Of a stretch of DNA of 64,000 nt, positions 1-9,461 are shown piece after piece. The DNA is from Curtobacterium sp. MCJR17_020 (lineage in GTDB: Bacteria > Actinomycetota > Actinomycetes > Actinomycetales > Microbacteriaceae). The notes under the pieces are model-generated. The model was given only the letters and a program-made list of their open reading frames with translations. It ran no database searches and had not been told where the DNA came from. The stretch covers positions 2,976,001 through 3,040,000 of the forward strand of contig NZ_CP126260.1 in the NCBI RefSeq assembly GCF_003234365.2, in the 5' to 3' direction. Numbering within the stretch: the stretch's first letter is position 1; each line of letters begins with the position of its first letter. A program made the position numbers and the translations under genes.

Positions 1-717
1 CTGGACGGCTACCTGGCGACGGCGACCGACGGCGGCCTGCAGATCCACCAGTACGCGACCGCGGACCTCGGCCCGGTGTCGGTCGAGACCGGCTACCCGC
101 ACGACGGCCGCGTGGTCGTCACCGTCACCGAGGACGGCCCGCTCGCCCTCGGCCTGCGGATCCCGGTCTGGTCGGACACGACGACGGTGCAGGGACCGGA
201 CGGTCCGGCGCACCCGGAGCCGGGCACGCTGCACGTCGTCGACCGGCACTGGACCGCCGGCGACACGGTCGAGCTCGTCTTCGACACGACGCCGCACCGG
301 TACGTGGCCGACACCCGCATCGACGCCGCCCGCGGTCAGGTCGCCATCGAGCGCGGCCCCCTCGTGTACGCCGTGGAACAGGCGGACCAGCAGGGCTTCA
401 CGGTCGACGACCTGACGGTCGACGCGGTCGCCCCGATCACCGAGGAACGTCGCGACGACCTGCTCGACGGCATCGTCACGCTGCGCGTGCCCGGACACGC
501 CCCTGCCGGACACGAGCAGGCATCGTGGCCGTACCAGCGGCTGGACGGGCCGGGAGGCGCGACGAACGCTCTCGACGCGACCAGCGTCGGCGACGCGGCC
601 GGCTCGCAGGGCGCCACCACGGGCCTCCCGTCGGTCACCGCGACCGCGGTTCCCTACTACGCCTGGGCGAACCGCGGGGCTGCGCCGATGCGCGTGTGGC
701 TCCCGCTGGCGCGGTGA
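1..717 (+). CDS. GH127 beta-L-arabinofuranosidase, C-terminal part (partial)
   Basis: The reading frame is open from base 1 to a TGA at 715-717, giving 238 residues of a protein whose start lies outside the window. The visible part looks like the C-terminal beta-sandwich of the GH127/DUF1680 family, with the typical GLRIPVWS stretch, the ARGQVAIERGPLVYAVE segment and a final YYAWANRG...MRVWLP motif. Family members remove beta-L-arabinofuranose from plant arabino-oligosaccharides. The catalytic (alpha/alpha)6 barrel is not in view, so activity cannot be judged. The next gene, a sugar-binding lipoprotein, begins within a few bases, so the enzyme and importer are probably co-transcribed. The missing N-terminus leaves it open whether the enzyme is exported. 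Confidence 0.82.
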   Translation: MDGYLATATDGGLQIHQYATADLGPVSVETGYPHDGRVVVTVTEDGPLALGLRIPVWSDTTTVQGPDGPAHPEPGTLHVVDRHWTAGDTVELVFDTTPHRYVADTRIDAARGQVAIERGPLVYAVEQADQQGFTVDDLTVDAVAPITEERRDDLLDGIVTLRVPGHAPAGHEQASWPYQRLDGPGGATNALDATSVGDAAGSQGATTGLPSVTATAVPYYAWANRGAAPMRVWLPLAR

Positions 718-721
718 CGTG

Positions 722-2029
722 ATGGACCGCAGAGCGTTCCTGGTCGGCGGTGTCGCCGGCGGCGCAGCACTCGCCCTGGCGGGGTGCTCCGGCACCCTGC
801 CGAAGGTCGACGCGAAGGTGGCGAGCTTCGGGAAGGACGCGACCGGCACGGTGCACGTCTGGTGCCGGTCCGCGACCCAGGCCGGACTGACCTCGGCCGT
901 GGCCGGGTTCAACAAGGCGAACCCGAAGCTGCAGGTCGAGCTGACCCCGGTGCCGGACGGGCAGTACGTGACGAAGCTCGCGACGGCCATCCGCGGTGGT
1001 GAGCCGCCGGACGTCGTGGACATCGACGACATCAACTCGCAGCTGTTCATCTTCCGCGAGGCGTTCGCCGACCTGACCGACGTCGTCACGGGCCTCGACT
1101 ACTTCGACGCGATCTCGCCGGGGCACCTGCGGCTGCTCGAGTACCGCGACCGGTACTACGGGCTGCCCTACCTGGCGGACAACTCGCAGCTGTTCGTCAA
1201 CACCGAACTGTTCGACCGGGCCGGGCTCGACGTCGAGGACTCCACGAAGGACCTCGACTCCCTGCTGGCGGCGGCGAAGGCCATCCGGAAGACCGGCGAC
1301 GACGTCTACGGGTGGTCGATCTCCGGCAACGCCGCCGGCATCATCGGCTTCGTCACCCAGCCGCACGTCTGGGCGACCGGCGTCGACATGATGTCCGGCG
1401 AGGTCGGCAAGCAGACGGCGAACATCACCGGCAACGAGGCGCTGGAACGGATGCTCGAGTTCTACCGGCAGCTCTGGAAGGACGGCGCGCTGTCGAAGGC
1501 GACGTACTCGGACGCCGGCACGACCTGGGGCGCGGACTTCCGGGCCGGCAAGGTGGGGATCTTCCCGACCTCGTACGGCGCCACCGTGCCCGCGGCCACC
1601 AAGGCGATGCGGGCGAAGATGCAGACGGTGCTCATCCCGTCGTGGGACGGCCAGCGGTCGTTCTTCGACGGTGGCGACAACATGTGCATCCCGAACGGGG
1701 CGGCGAACCCGTCCGGCGGCTGGGCGTTCATGCAGTACGCGAACGGTCTGCAGCAGCAACAGGCCCTGCCCGACGGCGGGTACTTCCCCACCCGATCCGA
1801 CGCCGCGACGCCCGAGTACCGGAAGCGGTTCCCGTTGGCGTTCGGTCCGCTCGACGCCATCGACAAAGGCTACGCGCCGCAGACCCTGGCGTACAACCTG
1901 CTCGTCAACCAGCCGTCGTCACCGTACTTCGCGATGTTCCGCGAGGCCGTGTTCGGCTCGGGCACCGCTGCCGCGATGAAGACGGCGCAGGCGGACTACA
2001 CCCGCATCCTCGACCAGGTCCAGGCCTGA
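722..2029 (+). CDS. CUT1 sugar ABC transporter substrate-binding lipoprotein
   Basis: This 435-residue protein is a family 1 extracellular solute-binding protein that captures oligosaccharides outside the membrane for the two permeases encoded downstream. It begins MDRRAFLVGG, a Tat-like twin-arginine signal, followed by a lipobox ending ALAGC, so it should be a membrane-anchored lipoprotein. A GTG at 719 in the same frame is an alternative start. The body has the usual SBP features, such as GGEPPDVVDIDD and a YGLPYLADNSQLF stretch. It follows the GH127 gene after only 4 bases and has no clear ribosome-binding site, suggesting translational coupling. The substrate is probably an arabinose-containing oligosaccharide, inferred from the neighbouring enzyme. 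Confidence 0.88.
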   Translation: MDRRAFLVGGVAGGAALALAGCSGTLPKVDAKVASFGKDATGTVHVWCRSATQAGLTSAVAGFNKANPKLQVELTPVPDGQYVTKLATAIRGGEPPDVVDIDDINSQLFIFREAFADLTDVVTGLDYFDAISPGHLRLLEYRDRYYGLPYLADNSQLFVNTELFDRAGLDVEDSTKDLDSLLAAAKAIRKTGDDVYGWSISGNAAGIIGFVTQPHVWATGVDMMSGEVGKQTANITGNEALERMLEFYRQLWKDGALSKATYSDAGTTWGADFRAGKVGIFPTSYGATVPAATKAMRAKMQTVLIPSWDGQRSFFDGGDNMCIPNGAANPSGGWAFMQYANGLQQQQALPDGGYFPTRSDAATPEYRKRFPLAFGPLDAIDKGYAPQTLAYNLLVNQPSSPYFAMFREAVFGSGTAAAMKTAQADYTRILDQVQA

Positions 2030-2033
2030 CCGT

Positions 2034-2085
2034 CGTTCGCTCGCCTGTTCGCTCGTTCGTTCGCTCGCTCGTTCGCTCGCTCGTT
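2034..2085 (+). repeat. imperfect TCGY tetranucleotide tract between SBP and permease genes
   Basis: About 52 bases between the lipoprotein stop and the permease ribosome-binding site consist almost wholly of alternating TCGT and TCGC tetramers, built from units such as CGTTCGCTCG. The tract is non-coding if the permease starts at 2104. It could arise by slipped-strand replication and its length may vary between strains. Confidence 0.8.
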
Positions 2086-2103
2086 GCACAGAGAGGTGCA
2101 GAC

Positions 2104-3072
2104 ATGACCACCATCTCCAACCGACGGACCGGCGCCGGCCGCCCCACCGTCGGCCGCGGCGCCGGCCGCCCGGTTCGCTCGGGCCGCCCCGGTCCGTCCC
2201 GCGGGTCGCTCACGCACCCGCCGCGCGCCGGCGCCGTGCTCGTCACCCCGGCGATCGTCTTCGTCGCGGTGTTCGTCCTCGCCCCGCTCGTGTTCGCGCT
2301 CTACATCTCGTTCACGAACTGGCCTCTGATCGGTCCGTACCGGTTCATCGGGCTGCAGAACTACCTGACGCTGTTCCAGGACCCGACGTTCGTGCACGCC
2401 ATCGGGTACACGCTGCTGTACACCGCGATCGTGACGGTGCCGATCCTGGTGCTCGGCTACTTCCTGGCGGTGCTCATCCGGGCACGGCGACGGGGCAGCA
2501 CCCTGCTGCGGACGGTGTTCTTCCTGCCGTACGTCGTCGGCCTGACCACGCTGTCGTTCATGCTCGTGCTCGAGGCGCAGCCGAACTCCGGAGCCGTCAA
2601 CATGGTGCTCCGCTGGCTCGGCATCACCGACGGCAGCACCGCCTGGCTCGTCAACGGCCCGCTCGCCACGCTGCTCATCTGCGTGCTCGTGGTCTGGGCG
2701 GTGTCCGGCCTGACGATGGTGCTCCTGATGTCGGCCATGCAGGGCATCCCCGACGAGGTGTACGAGTCGGCGCAGCTCGAGGGCGCGTCCTGGTGGCAGA
2801 CCGAACGGCTCATCACCCTGCCGATGATCCGGTCGACCATCGCCCTCAGCGCCATCATCTCGGTGATCGGCTCGCTGCTCGCGTTCAACCAGTTCTACAT
2901 CCTGACCCAGGGCGGGCCGGGGACCGAGACCACGACGATCGTCAACGCGATCTACAACCGTGGCTTCGTCAACCTGCAGCTCGGCGCCGCGACCGCCGAG
3001 TCGATCGCCCTGGTCGTCGTCATCGCCGCCGTCACGGTGTTCCAGTTCTGGGCACTGCGAGAGAAGGACTGA
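2104..3072 (+). CDS. CUT1 sugar ABC transporter permease (MalF-like)
   Basis: A 322-residue inner-membrane permease of a carbohydrate ABC importer. The start is the ATG at 2104, preceded by AGAGAGG at proper distance; the open frame upstream runs through the tetranucleotide tract and is not part of the gene. A basic, disordered N-terminus of about 45 residues precedes six predicted membrane helices. The EAA loop, which contacts the ATPase, is visible as YESAQLEGASWWQTERLITLP followed by helices and TQGGPGTETTT. It pairs with the permease immediately downstream. No ATPase is encoded here, so a shared MsmK-type ATPase elsewhere must energise the importer, as is common for CUT1 systems in actinobacteria. 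Confidence 0.9.
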   Translation: MTTISNRRTGAGRPTVGRGAGRPVRSGRPGPSRGSLTHPPRAGAVLVTPAIVFVAVFVLAPLVFALYISFTNWPLIGPYRFIGLQNYLTLFQDPTFVHAIGYTLLYTAIVTVPILVLGYFLAVLIRARRRGSTLLRTVFFLPYVVGLTTLSFMLVLEAQPNSGAVNMVLRWLGITDGSTAWLVNGPLATLLICVLVVWAVSGLTMVLLMSAMQGIPDEVYESAQLEGASWWQTERLITLPMIRSTIALSAIISVIGSLLAFNQFYILTQGGPGTETTTIVNAIYNRGFVNLQLGAATAESIALVVVIAAVTVFQFWALREKD

Positions 3073-3075
3073 GCC

Positions 3076-4029
3076 ATGAGCACCACGACCTCCCGTGCCG
3101 GCCTCGCGGCGCCGGACCTGTCCACCCGCGCGCTGACCACCACCGGCGACGGACGCCGTCGACGCCACCACCAGGGCAGCGTCCGGCACCCCCGCGACAC
3201 CGCCGTCAAGCGCACCCTGTACGTGATCGCCGGGGTCGGGTCGGTGCTCGTCTTCGGCGTCCCGCTGCTGTGGTCGATCCTGCGGGCGTTCCAGTCCGAG
3301 GCCGTCATCACGCAGGCCGCCGACCCCGCGACGTTCTTCCAGCTCGGCTGGCAGAACTTCGCGGCCGTCTTCAGCTCCTCGTCGCACCTGCTGACCGGCG
3401 TGTTCAACTCGTTGATCGTGTCGATCGCCACGGCGGTGCTGACCGCCGTGATCGCGACGATGGCCGGGTACGGGTTCGCCCGCTTCCGGTTCCGCGGGTC
3501 GGGCATCGTGTTCGGCCTGGTGCTGCTGACGATGATGGTGCCGTTCCAGGCGATCCTCACCCCGCTGTACCTCGAGATGAACGCCATGAAGCTCACGAAC
3601 TCGCTGCTCGGGCTCGTGCTGTTCTACACGACGGTGAACCTGCCGTTCGGGGTGTTCGTGATGCGGAACGCGTTCGAGTCGATCCCGACCGAGCTCGAGG
3701 ACTCGGCGTTCGTCGACGGGGCCTCCCGCTTCCGGGTCGTCGTGTCGGTGCTCCGCCCGCTCCTGCTGCCCGGCGCGGCCACCGCTGCGCTGTACGCGTT
3801 CCTGGCGTCGTGGACCGAGTTCCTCGGGGCGCTGACGTTCCTGACGAAGGACTCGCTCTACACGCTGCCGGTGGCGCTGCTCAACCTGCAGACCGGGGCG
3901 TACGGGCAGGTGTCGTACGGCAACCTCGTCGCCGGGTCGGTCGTGGCGATGATCCCGTGCATCGCGCTCTACGTCGGGCTGCAGCGGTTCTACGTCGCGG
4001 GCCTGTCGTCGGGTGCGCTGAAGGGCTGA
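3076..4029 (+). CDS. CUT1 sugar ABC transporter permease (MalG-like)
   Basis: Second membrane subunit (317 residues) of the same importer, starting 3 bases after the upstream permease stop. A basic N-terminal tail of about 50 residues precedes six membrane helices. The EAA loop reads LEDSAFVDGASRFRVVVSVLRPL, and the C-terminus ends with the common GLSSGALKG motif of MalG-type permeases. It closes the GH127-SBP-permease-permease operon, which ends at a strong hairpin beginning about 55 bases downstream. Confidence 0.9.
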   Translation: MSTTTSRAGLAAPDLSTRALTTTGDGRRRRHHQGSVRHPRDTAVKRTLYVIAGVGSVLVFGVPLLWSILRAFQSEAVITQAADPATFFQLGWQNFAAVFSSSSHLLTGVFNSLIVSIATAVLTAVIATMAGYGFARFRFRGSGIVFGLVLLTMMVPFQAILTPLYLEMNAMKLTNSLLGLVLFYTTVNLPFGVFVMRNAFESIPTELEDSAFVDGASRFRVVVSVLRPLLLPGAATAALYAFLASWTEFLGALTFLTKDSLYTLPVALLNLQTGAYGQVSYGNLVAGSVVAMIPCIALYVGLQRFYVAGLSSGALKG

Positions 4030-4084
4030 CGGTCGGGTCGGCCCGGCGGCCCGCGCCTGCCCCGCACCGTGCGAGGGCCCGCTC

Positions 4085-4149
4085 CGGTGCGAGGTTCCGT
4101 ACTCCGTGCAAGGCCCGATGGCTCGCACGGAGCACGGAACCTCGCACCG
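4085..4149. terminator. 25-bp stem hairpin between convergent genes
   Basis: Arms 4085-4109 and 4125-4149 pair over 25 bp with one mismatch around a 15-nt loop. The element sits between the plus-strand permease and the minus-strand lacI gene, so it can stop transcription from both sides. A second palindrome, CCTCGCAC-C-GTGCGAGG at 4162-4178, follows. The octamer GTGCGAGG or its complement recurs five times between about 4066 and 4178. Confidence 0.72.
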
Positions 4150-4187
4150 TTCGACACCACCCCTCGCACCGTGCGAGGTCCGCCGAG

Positions 4188-5237
4188 CTACGTGCTGCGG
4201 CGCACCACGAGCTCGGGGGCCAGCAGCGTCTCGTCGCGCGGCTCGCCCTCGACCAGGGCCCGCACGGTGTCGAGCACCCGCTCCCCCATCGCCCGGAAGT
4301 CCTGCCGCACGGTGGTCAGCGGGGGTGTGAAGTGCGCGGCCTCCGGGACGTCGTCGAACCCGACCACCGCGATGTCATCTGGCACGCGCAGGCCCTCGTC
4401 GGCGAAGGCGTGGAGCACCCCGAGCGCCATCTGGTCGTTGCCGGCGAACACCGCGTCGACGGCCGTCACGTCGATGTGCCGTGCGGCCGCGAACCCGCTC
4501 CCCGGGGTCCAGTCGCCGTCGAGCACGACGGGTTCGAGGCCGGCGTCCTGCATGATCCGGACGTACGTGGCGCGACGAACCTCGGACTCCTGCGAGACGG
4601 GCGGGCCGGCGATGTGCACGATCCGCCGGTGTCCGCGCGCGAACAGGTGTTCCATCACGAGCGACGTCCCGGCGGCCTGGTCGATCGCGACCGCGGCGAC
4701 GGTCGATGCCGCGGGGGTCCGGACGGCGTCGCGCTGCACGGCGTTGGACACGACGACCGGCACGGTGACCGGCACGGTGAGCGACCCGAGGGCGTCGAGC
4801 ACCCGGTTGTCGGCGGCGACGAGGACGATCGCGGCGACGTCCTGCGCGAGCAGCGTCGTGAGCGCGCCGGACAGGTCGGACGGCGTCGGGTCCTCGGGCA
4901 GGGTGGAGAGCAGCACGTGGTACCCGGCCGACCGGGCCGCGCGTTCGAAGCCGATCGCGGTGCTCGACGGACCGTACAGCGCGTCGCCGGCGGTGATGAT
5001 GCCGAGCGCGCGGCTCCGCCCCCCGGCGAGTGCGCGGGCGGCGGCACGGGGCCGGTAGCCGAGGTCGTGGACGGCGTCGGTGACCTGCGTGCGGAAGGCG
5101 TCGCGGACCGTCGGGTCGCCGTTGATCACGCGCGAGACGGTCTGGTGGGAGACGCCCGCGCGCTCGGCGACGTCGAAGATCGTCGGAGCCTTCCGGCGTT
5201 TGCCGCCCGTGCCCCCTGGGGCGGTCGTGGTCGTCAC
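4188..5237 (-). CDS. LacI-family transcriptional regulator
   Basis: A 349-residue repressor of the LacI family. The helix-turn-helix lies at about residues 18-40 (TIFDVAERAGVSHQTVSRV), followed by a hinge helix (PRAAARALAGG) and a periplasmic-binding-protein-like effector domain to the end. It is divergent from the chvE-like gene at 5419, and the intergenic region holds a perfect LacI-type palindrome on that gene's promoter, so it is the most likely repressor of the CUT2 operon. The same operator core appears near the GH51 locus around 25.9 kb, so it may act there as well. The effector is probably a pentose or arabinoside, which is inference. Confidence 0.92.
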   Translation of the reverse strand: MTTTTAPGGTGGKRRKAPTIFDVAERAGVSHQTVSRVINGDPTVRDAFRTQVTDAVHDLGYRPRAAARALAGGRSRALGIITAGDALYGPSSTAIGFERAARSAGYHVLLSTLPEDPTPSDLSGALTTLLAQDVAAIVLVAADNRVLDALGSLTVPVTVPVVVSNAVQRDAVRTPAASTVAAVAIDQAAGTSLVMEHLFARGHRRIVHIAGPPVSQESEVRRATYVRIMQDAGLEPVVLDGDWTPGSGFAAARHIDVTAVDAVFAGNDQMALGVLHAFADEGLRVPDDIAVVGFDDVPEAAHFTPPLTTVRQDFRAMGERVLDTVRALVEGEPRDETLLAPELVVRRST

Positions 5238-5298
5238 GAGGCCAACCGTACCGCGCAGTCCGGCCCGCGCGGCAAGATCGCGAAACGGTCAGGTCGAG

Positions 5299-5327
5299 TT
5301 GACACCCCGTTACGAAAGCCCCAGTAT
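5299..5327 (+). promoter_or_regulatory. sigma70-type promoter of the CUT2 sugar operon
   Basis: A TTGACA -35 box at 5299-5304 and a CAGTAT -10 box at 5322-5327 are separated by exactly 17 bp and point towards the lipoprotein gene at 5419. The last base of the -10 box is the first base of the LacI-type operator, so bound repressor would block initiation. Confidence 0.75.
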
Positions 5328-5340
5328 GTGAGCGCTCACA
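5327..5340. promoter_or_regulatory. LacI-type operator TGTGAGCGCTCACA
   Basis: A perfect 14-bp palindrome with the central CG typical of LacI-family sites. It abuts and overlaps the -10 box of the CUT2 operon. Its 12-bp core GTGAGCGCTCAC recurs twice around 25.9 kb. Confidence 0.85.
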
Positions 5341-5418
5341 CGAGCACATCCCTCGGGGCACAGCAGCCCCGGCACCTGAGCGCGTCGAGGACGACGCGAG
5401 AGGAACAGAGGTACTTCG

Positions 5419-6549
5419 ATGACGAAGCGCAGGATCATCGCGGGCGTTGCAGCCCTCGGCATCGCGATCGCACTCGCCGGCTGCTCGGCCGGTGGCCGCG
5501 CGTCCACCGACGGCGGCGGCAGCAGCAACGACAACAAGGGCGCCCTCGTCGGCGTCGCCATGCCGACCAAGGTCTCGGAACGCTGGATCAAGGACGGCGA
5601 CGCCGTCAAGAGCGACCTCGAGAAGGCCGGCTACAAGGTCGACCTCGAGTACGGCGACAACAAGGTCCAGCAGCAGGCCCAGCAGGTCAGCAACATGATC
5701 ACGAAGGGTGCGAAGGTCCTCATCATCGCGTCGATCGACGGCGGAGCACTCTCCGACCAGCTCGACGCCGCCGCCAAGGCCGGCATCAAGGTGATCTCCT
5801 ACGACCGTCTGCTGACGGGCAACAAGAACGTCGACTACTACGTGTCGTTCGACAACGAGAAGGTCGGCGTCGACCAGGCGACGAGCCTGCTCACCGGCCT
5901 CGGCGTCCTCGACGACAAGGGCGAGAAGACCGGCGAGAAGGGCCCGTTCAACATCGAGGTCTTCGCCGGCTCGCTCGACGACAACAACGCGAGCTTCTTC
6001 TTCAACGGCGCCATGAAGACCCTCAAGCCGTACCTCGAGGACGGCACGCTGAAGATCCAGTCGGGTCAGGACCAGCTCTCGCAGGCCGCCACGCAGCAGT
6101 GGGACCCGGCGACCGCCAAGGCCCGCATGCAGAACCTGGTCGCGAAGTCGTACTCGGGTGGCACCACGCTCGACGGCGTGCTCTCGCCGTACGACGGCAT
6201 CTCGATCGGCATCATCTCGGCGCTGCAGGGTGCCGGCTACGGCACCAGCGACCGTCCGCTGCCGATCGTGACGGGCCAGGACGCCGAGGCGGCCTCGGTC
6301 AAGTCGATCATCGCCGGTCAGCAGTACTCGACCATCTACAAGGACACCCGCAAGCTCGCCAAGCAGTCGGTCACCATGGCCGAGGACCTGCTCACCGGTG
6401 ACAAGCCCGAGGTCAACGACACGAAGAGCTACGACAACAAGGTCAAGGTCGTCCCGACCTTCCTGTTCCAGCCGACGGTCGTCACGAAGGACAACTACAA
6501 GGAAGTCCTCGTCGACTCCGGCTACTACACCGAAGCCGACCTGAAGTAG
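5419..6549 (+). CDS. chvE: CUT2 sugar-binding lipoprotein (ChvE-like)
   Basis: A 376-residue monosaccharide-binding lipoprotein of the CUT2 type. The signal peptide begins MTKRRIIAGVAALG and ends in the lipobox ALAGC. A low-complexity Gly/Ser/Asn linker precedes the type I periplasmic-binding fold (GVAMPTKVSERWIKDGDAV; VLIIASIDGGAL; ISYDRLLTG). This family binds arabinose, xylose, galactose or glucose. It is the first gene of a three-gene operon with mmsA- and mmsB-like genes and is preceded by a clear promoter and operator. The hairpin right after its stop may protect the upstream part of the mRNA and raise its yield over the membrane components. The symbol is by family resemblance only. Confidence 0.88.
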   Translation: MTKRRIIAGVAALGIAIALAGCSAGGRASTDGGGSSNDNKGALVGVAMPTKVSERWIKDGDAVKSDLEKAGYKVDLEYGDNKVQQQAQQVSNMITKGAKVLIIASIDGGALSDQLDAAAKAGIKVISYDRLLTGNKNVDYYVSFDNEKVGVDQATSLLTGLGVLDDKGEKTGEKGPFNIEVFAGSLDDNNASFFFNGAMKTLKPYLEDGTLKIQSGQDQLSQAATQQWDPATAKARMQNLVAKSYSGGTTLDGVLSPYDGISIGIISALQGAGYGTSDRPLPIVTGQDAEAASVKSIIAGQQYSTIYKDTRKLAKQSVTMAEDLLTGDKPEVNDTKSYDNKVKVVPTFLFQPTVVTKDNYKEVLVDSGYYTEADLK

Positions 6550-6566
6550 TCGCAACCCACCTGTCG

Positions 6567-6606
6567 GACAGGAGGCACGGGTCGACCCCGCCCCGTGCCT
6601 CCCGTC
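6567..6606. repeat. family A hairpin between chvE-like and mmsA-like genes
   Basis: GGAGGCACGGG at 6571-6581 pairs with 6592-6602, and the outer GGAC/GTCC bases extend the stem past one mismatch. This is a member of the GACGGGAGGC palindrome family found elsewhere in the window, here inside an operon directly after the binding-protein gene, where it could stabilise mRNA or attenuate transcription. Confidence 0.75.
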
Positions 6607-6651
6607 CGCCCCATCCGCGCGCCACGGCGCGCACCACGGAAGGCGGTCGAC

Positions 6652-8188
<1,537 letters not shown>

Positions 8189-8202
<14 letters not shown>

Positions 8203-9370
8203 GTCCGCCGCCGGCTACCTCACCGGGCAGCTCCGACAGATCGGCCTGTTCATCGCGCTGATCGTCATCGTCGTCTTCTTCCAGGTGACGACCAACGGCA
8301 TCACCCTGGCCCCGATCAACGTCTCGAACCTGATCGTCCAGAACAGCTACATCCTCATCCTCGCCATCGGCATGGTGATGGTCATCATCGCCGGGCACAT
8401 CGACCTGTCCGTCGGGTCGGTCGTCGCCTTCACCGGCGCCATGGCCGGCGTGATGATCACGCAGTGGCACATCCCGTGGCCGATCGCCGTCGTGCTCTGC
8501 CTGGTCGTCGGTGCGCTCGTGGGCGCCTGGCAGGGGTTCTGGATCGCCTACTTCGGGATCCCGGCGTTCATCGTCACCCTGGCCGGCATGCTCGCCTTCC
8601 GCGGTGCGGCGCAGATCGTGCTGCACAACCAGCAGATCTCGCCGTTCCCGGACGGGTTCCGTGCCCTCGGCTCCGGCTTCCTGCCGTCGTTCGGAACCAC
8701 CGGGTACGAGCCGCTCACGATGATCCTCGGATTCGCCGCCGCGGCCGTCATGGCCGTCACGGCGTTCCGCGGCCGAGCCACCCGCCGCAAGTACCAGCTC
8801 GAGAGCGAACCGTTCGCCTGGTTCATCGTGAAGCTCGTCTTCGGCGTCGTGCTGGTCGTCTACGTGGCCCTGCTGCTCGCGAGCTACAACGGCACCCCGA
8901 TCGTGCTCGTCATCCTCGGCGCGCTCGTGGTGATCTACTCGGTCATCATGCGGAGCGCGGTGTTCGGTCGCCACGTCTACGCCATCGGCGGCAACGCCCT
9001 GGCCGCGCAGCTGTCCGGCGTGAAGACGAAGCGCGTCACGTTCATGCTGTTCGTCAACATGGGTGTCATCTCGGCCCTGGCCGGCGTGGTCTTCACCGGC
9101 CAGCTCAACCTGGCGGCACCCGGTGCGGGCAACGGCTTCGAGCTCGACGCCATCGCCGCGGTGTTCATCGGTGGCGCAGCGGTCACCGGCGGCATCGGCA
9201 CCGTGCCGGGTGCCATCGTCGGTGGTCTCATCATCGGTCTGCTCAACAACGGCATGTCGATCCTCGGCGTCGGCACCGAGTACCAGTCGCTCATCAAGGG
9301 CTTGGTCCTGCTCGCCGCCGTCGCGTTCGACGTGTTCAACAAGCGTCGGGCGGCTGCCGCGCGCAAGTAG
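8189..9370 (+). CDS. mmsB: CUT2 sugar ABC transporter permease
   Basis: A 393-residue polytopic permease of the CUT2 (MmsB/GguB/XylH) type. It overlaps the ATPase gene by 14 bases, which suggests coupled translation. Conserved CUT2 signatures are visible: GHIDLSVGSVVAFTGA, a GIPAFIVTLAGMLAFRG segment, YAIGGNALAAQLSGV and the late FIGGAAVTGGIGTVPGA stretch. A longer charged cytoplasmic loop around residues 190-210 is also present, as in MmsB-type proteins. It completes the operon, which ends at the family B palindrome just downstream. Confidence 0.93.
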
Positions 9371-9387
9371 GGCGTCCGCCGCTCCCC

Positions 9388-9456
9388 CCGAGACTCGGGC
9401 TGAGCGACACGACTCGCGTCACCAGGCGCGAGGACTGTCGCCCAGCCCGAGTCTCG
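9388..9456. repeat. family B palindromic repeat (copy 1), bidirectional terminator
   Basis: Arms 9389-9409 and 9436-9456 are complementary over 21 bp with one mismatch, and an inner stem CTCGCG (9413-9418)/CGCGAG (9427-9432) stacks inside. It lies between the convergent mmsB-like and GH13 genes, as expected for a shared terminator. Two related copies of about 70 bp occur at 23.9-24.2 kb. Confidence 0.8.
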
Positions 9457-9461
9457 TTGCG

